Source: Nocardia sputorum
Lineage (GTDB): Bacteria; Actinomycetota; Actinomycetes; Mycobacteriales; Mycobacteriaceae
DNA: 64,000 nt
NCBI RefSeq assembly: GCF_027924405.1
Contig: NZ_AP026978.1
Location: 3,100,001-3,164,000, forward strand
Direction: 5' to 3'
The translations under genes were made by a program, and so were the position numbers. Below the pieces are notes generated by a model that ran no database searches, was not told the origin of the DNA, and saw only the letters and a program-made list of their open reading frames with translations. Positions 62,935 through 64,000 of this stretch are shown piece by piece; the stretch's first letter is position 1; each line of letters begins with the position of its first letter.

Positions 62935-64000
62935 TTACGCGCATTCGTCGGTCGGCACCTCACTGTCGTCATCCAGGACGACCGATGCGCCGACGCTGCC
63001 GGCGGCGACCAGTTCGATCAGAGCGGCGGACGATCCCGGTTCCTCGCGCTGCACTATTTCGGACTCGTAGGTGAGTTCGGCACCGTCGCGCAATTGCGCG
63101 GCCGCGGCCGCCAAATCGTCATAGCTCAGGGTCTGCTCCCCGACGAAAGCCGCGTCGCTGCCGCGCAGGGCGCGGGTGCGGTGGGCGTAGGTGACCGGGC
63201 GGGGGGATTCGGCGGCGATCTCGGCGACGAGGGTGGGGTCGTCGAGGGCGAGCCAGTCCAGCGCGCCGGTCGAGCCGGAGCCGCCGGTCGTGAGACCGAT
63301 CTTGATCTCCGGTTCGTGCGGCAGCGGTGCGTCGAGTGCGTCGACCGGGACGACCGCGGCGCCGGTCTTGAGGACGGCCCAGGTGGCGATGACCGCCTCG
63401 ATGCCGCGGTCCAGCCGCAGCGCGACGCCCGCGCCCGGTCCGCAGCCGCGCGCGATGAGAACCCGCGCCAACCGCGACGAACGCGTCTCCAAACCGTGGT
63501 AGGACAGCTCCTCGTCGCCGGACGCGACGGCGGGGGCGTCGGGGTCGTCCTCCACCGCGGCCACGAGTGCTTGGGTGAGCGTGGTGCCCGCGGTCGTGGC
63601 CGAACTCTGCGGTGGAGCGGCATCCCTCTTGGCCGTGCCGAATTCCCGTTCGGCGTCGTCGAGGATGTCGATGTCGCCGATGAGGGTGTGCGGGTCGGTG
63701 GCGATGGTGGTGAGGATGCGTTCGAGTCGGCGGCCGAGGGTTTGGACGGTGGTTTCGTCGAACAGGTCGGTGGCGTAGGTGAACACGGTGTCGAGTTCGC
63801 CGGGGGTGCCGTCGTCGCGGTGGTGGGGGTTGACGTTGACCTGCAGGTCGAATTTCGCTGCGACGCTGCCGGTGTCGAGCGCGGCGACGGTCAGGCCGGG
63901 CAGCCGCAGGGTGGGTTGTTCGTTGTTCTGGAACGACAGCACGACGCCGAACAGGGGGTTGTGGGTGGTCGCGCGGCCGGGGGCGACGACTTCCACGACG
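62935..64000 (-). CDS. Nonribosomal peptide synthetase, C-terminal end
   Basis: The frame is open from the window edge to a stop at 62935. The first part (near 64000-63680) is the end of a condensation domain: HNPLFGVVLSFQNNEQPTLR, AAKFDLQVNVNPHHRDDG and LERILTTIATDPH. An adenylation-like domain follows (LSYHGLETRSSRLARVLIAR, VIATWAVLKTGAAVVPVD). It breaks off early: no SGTTGxPKG phosphate loop, no A5-A10 motifs, no carrier or thioesterase domain. The chain ends with a divergent 100-residue tail. The rest of the synthetase lies beyond the edge. Confidence 0.85.
   Translation of the reverse strand, partial: VVEVVAPGRATTHNPLFGVVLSFQNNEQPTLRLPGLTVAALDTGSVAAKFDLQVNVNPHHRDDGTPGELDTVFTYATDLFDETTVQTLGRRLERILTTIATDPHTLIGDIDILDDAEREFGTAKRDAAPPQSSATTAGTTLTQALVAAVEDDPDAPAVASGDEELSYHGLETRSSRLARVLIARGCGPGAGVALRLDRGIEAVIATWAVLKTGAAVVPVDALDAPLPHEPEIKIGLTTGGSGSTGALDWLALDDPTLVAEIAAESPRPVTYAHRTRALRGSDAAFVGEQTLSYDDLAAAAAQLRDGAELTYESEIVQREEPGSSAALIELVAAGSVGASVVLDDDSEVPTDECA

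Noticed and set aside
1..64000. Search by eye for tRNA, rRNA, CRISPR repeats, IS ends and phage genes
   Set aside because: Nothing convincing was seen; regular repeat-spacer arrays, transposase motifs and cloverleaf-type sequences are absent as far as reading by eye can tell.

Overview
The window is GC-rich actinobacterial DNA, most like Nocardia or a close Mycobacteriales relative. Supporting genes are a KshA-type steroid oxygenase, meta-cleavage pathway genes, an MspA-type porin, a UPF0182 membrane protein, a DUF3558-type lipoprotein, a crtEIB carotenoid operon, many TetR regulators and the end of a nonribosomal peptide synthetase. The assignment rests on gene content only. I saw no tRNA, rRNA, CRISPR array, insertion sequence or phage gene.

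Region by region. 1-0.8 kb: start of an AfsR/LuxR-like ATPase regulator. 1-6.9 kb: steroid/flavin block with ribBA, padR, iclR, an HsaB-like flavin reductase, kshA, a small CxxCxxC protein, and a decayed kshB fused to the tail of an hsaC-like dioxygenase. A shared 18-bp motif lies in front of ribBA, padR, the reductase gene and kshA. 6.9-26.9 kb: TetR/permease pair, GH3 glycosidase, a TetR fossil, UPF0182 protein, msrBA, membrane protein plus COG3687 hydrolase with a divergent TetR, DUF385 protein, P450, HxlR/oxidoreductase pair, S15 hydrolase, SDR and TetR. 27-36 kb: photolyase, hemerythrin, manganese catalase, epimerase, GH13, SDR, GH1 and TerD, suggesting stress and carbohydrate functions. 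36-41.6 kb: carotenoid operon crtE-crtI-crtB, a small secreted protein and a LitR/CarH-like MerR regulator, with a repeated TGATGCA-N4-CGATGC element. 41.4-47.6 kb: three luciferase-like FMN monooxygenases (sulfonate/organosulfur type), TetR and an aldo/keto reductase operon. 47.8-54.1 kb: proline-rich secreted protein, MspA-like porin, GH15 enzyme, TetR with DUF4334/alcohol dehydrogenase, and a DUF3558-like lipoprotein. 54.3-56.8 kb: cydAB. 58-61.9 kb: IclR regulator divergent from hydratase, acetaldehyde dehydrogenase and aldolase genes, the lower meta-cleavage pathway. 61.9-64 kb: uppP and the 3' end of an NRPS gene.

Two themes stand out. First, the window is rich in divergent regulator/enzyme pairs, and at least five of them carry a clear palindromic operator between the two genes. 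Second, its two ends carry complementary parts of steroid or aromatic catabolism: ring opening at the left, C5 side product processing at the right. The left block shows gene decay by deletion, frameshift and nonsense mutation.
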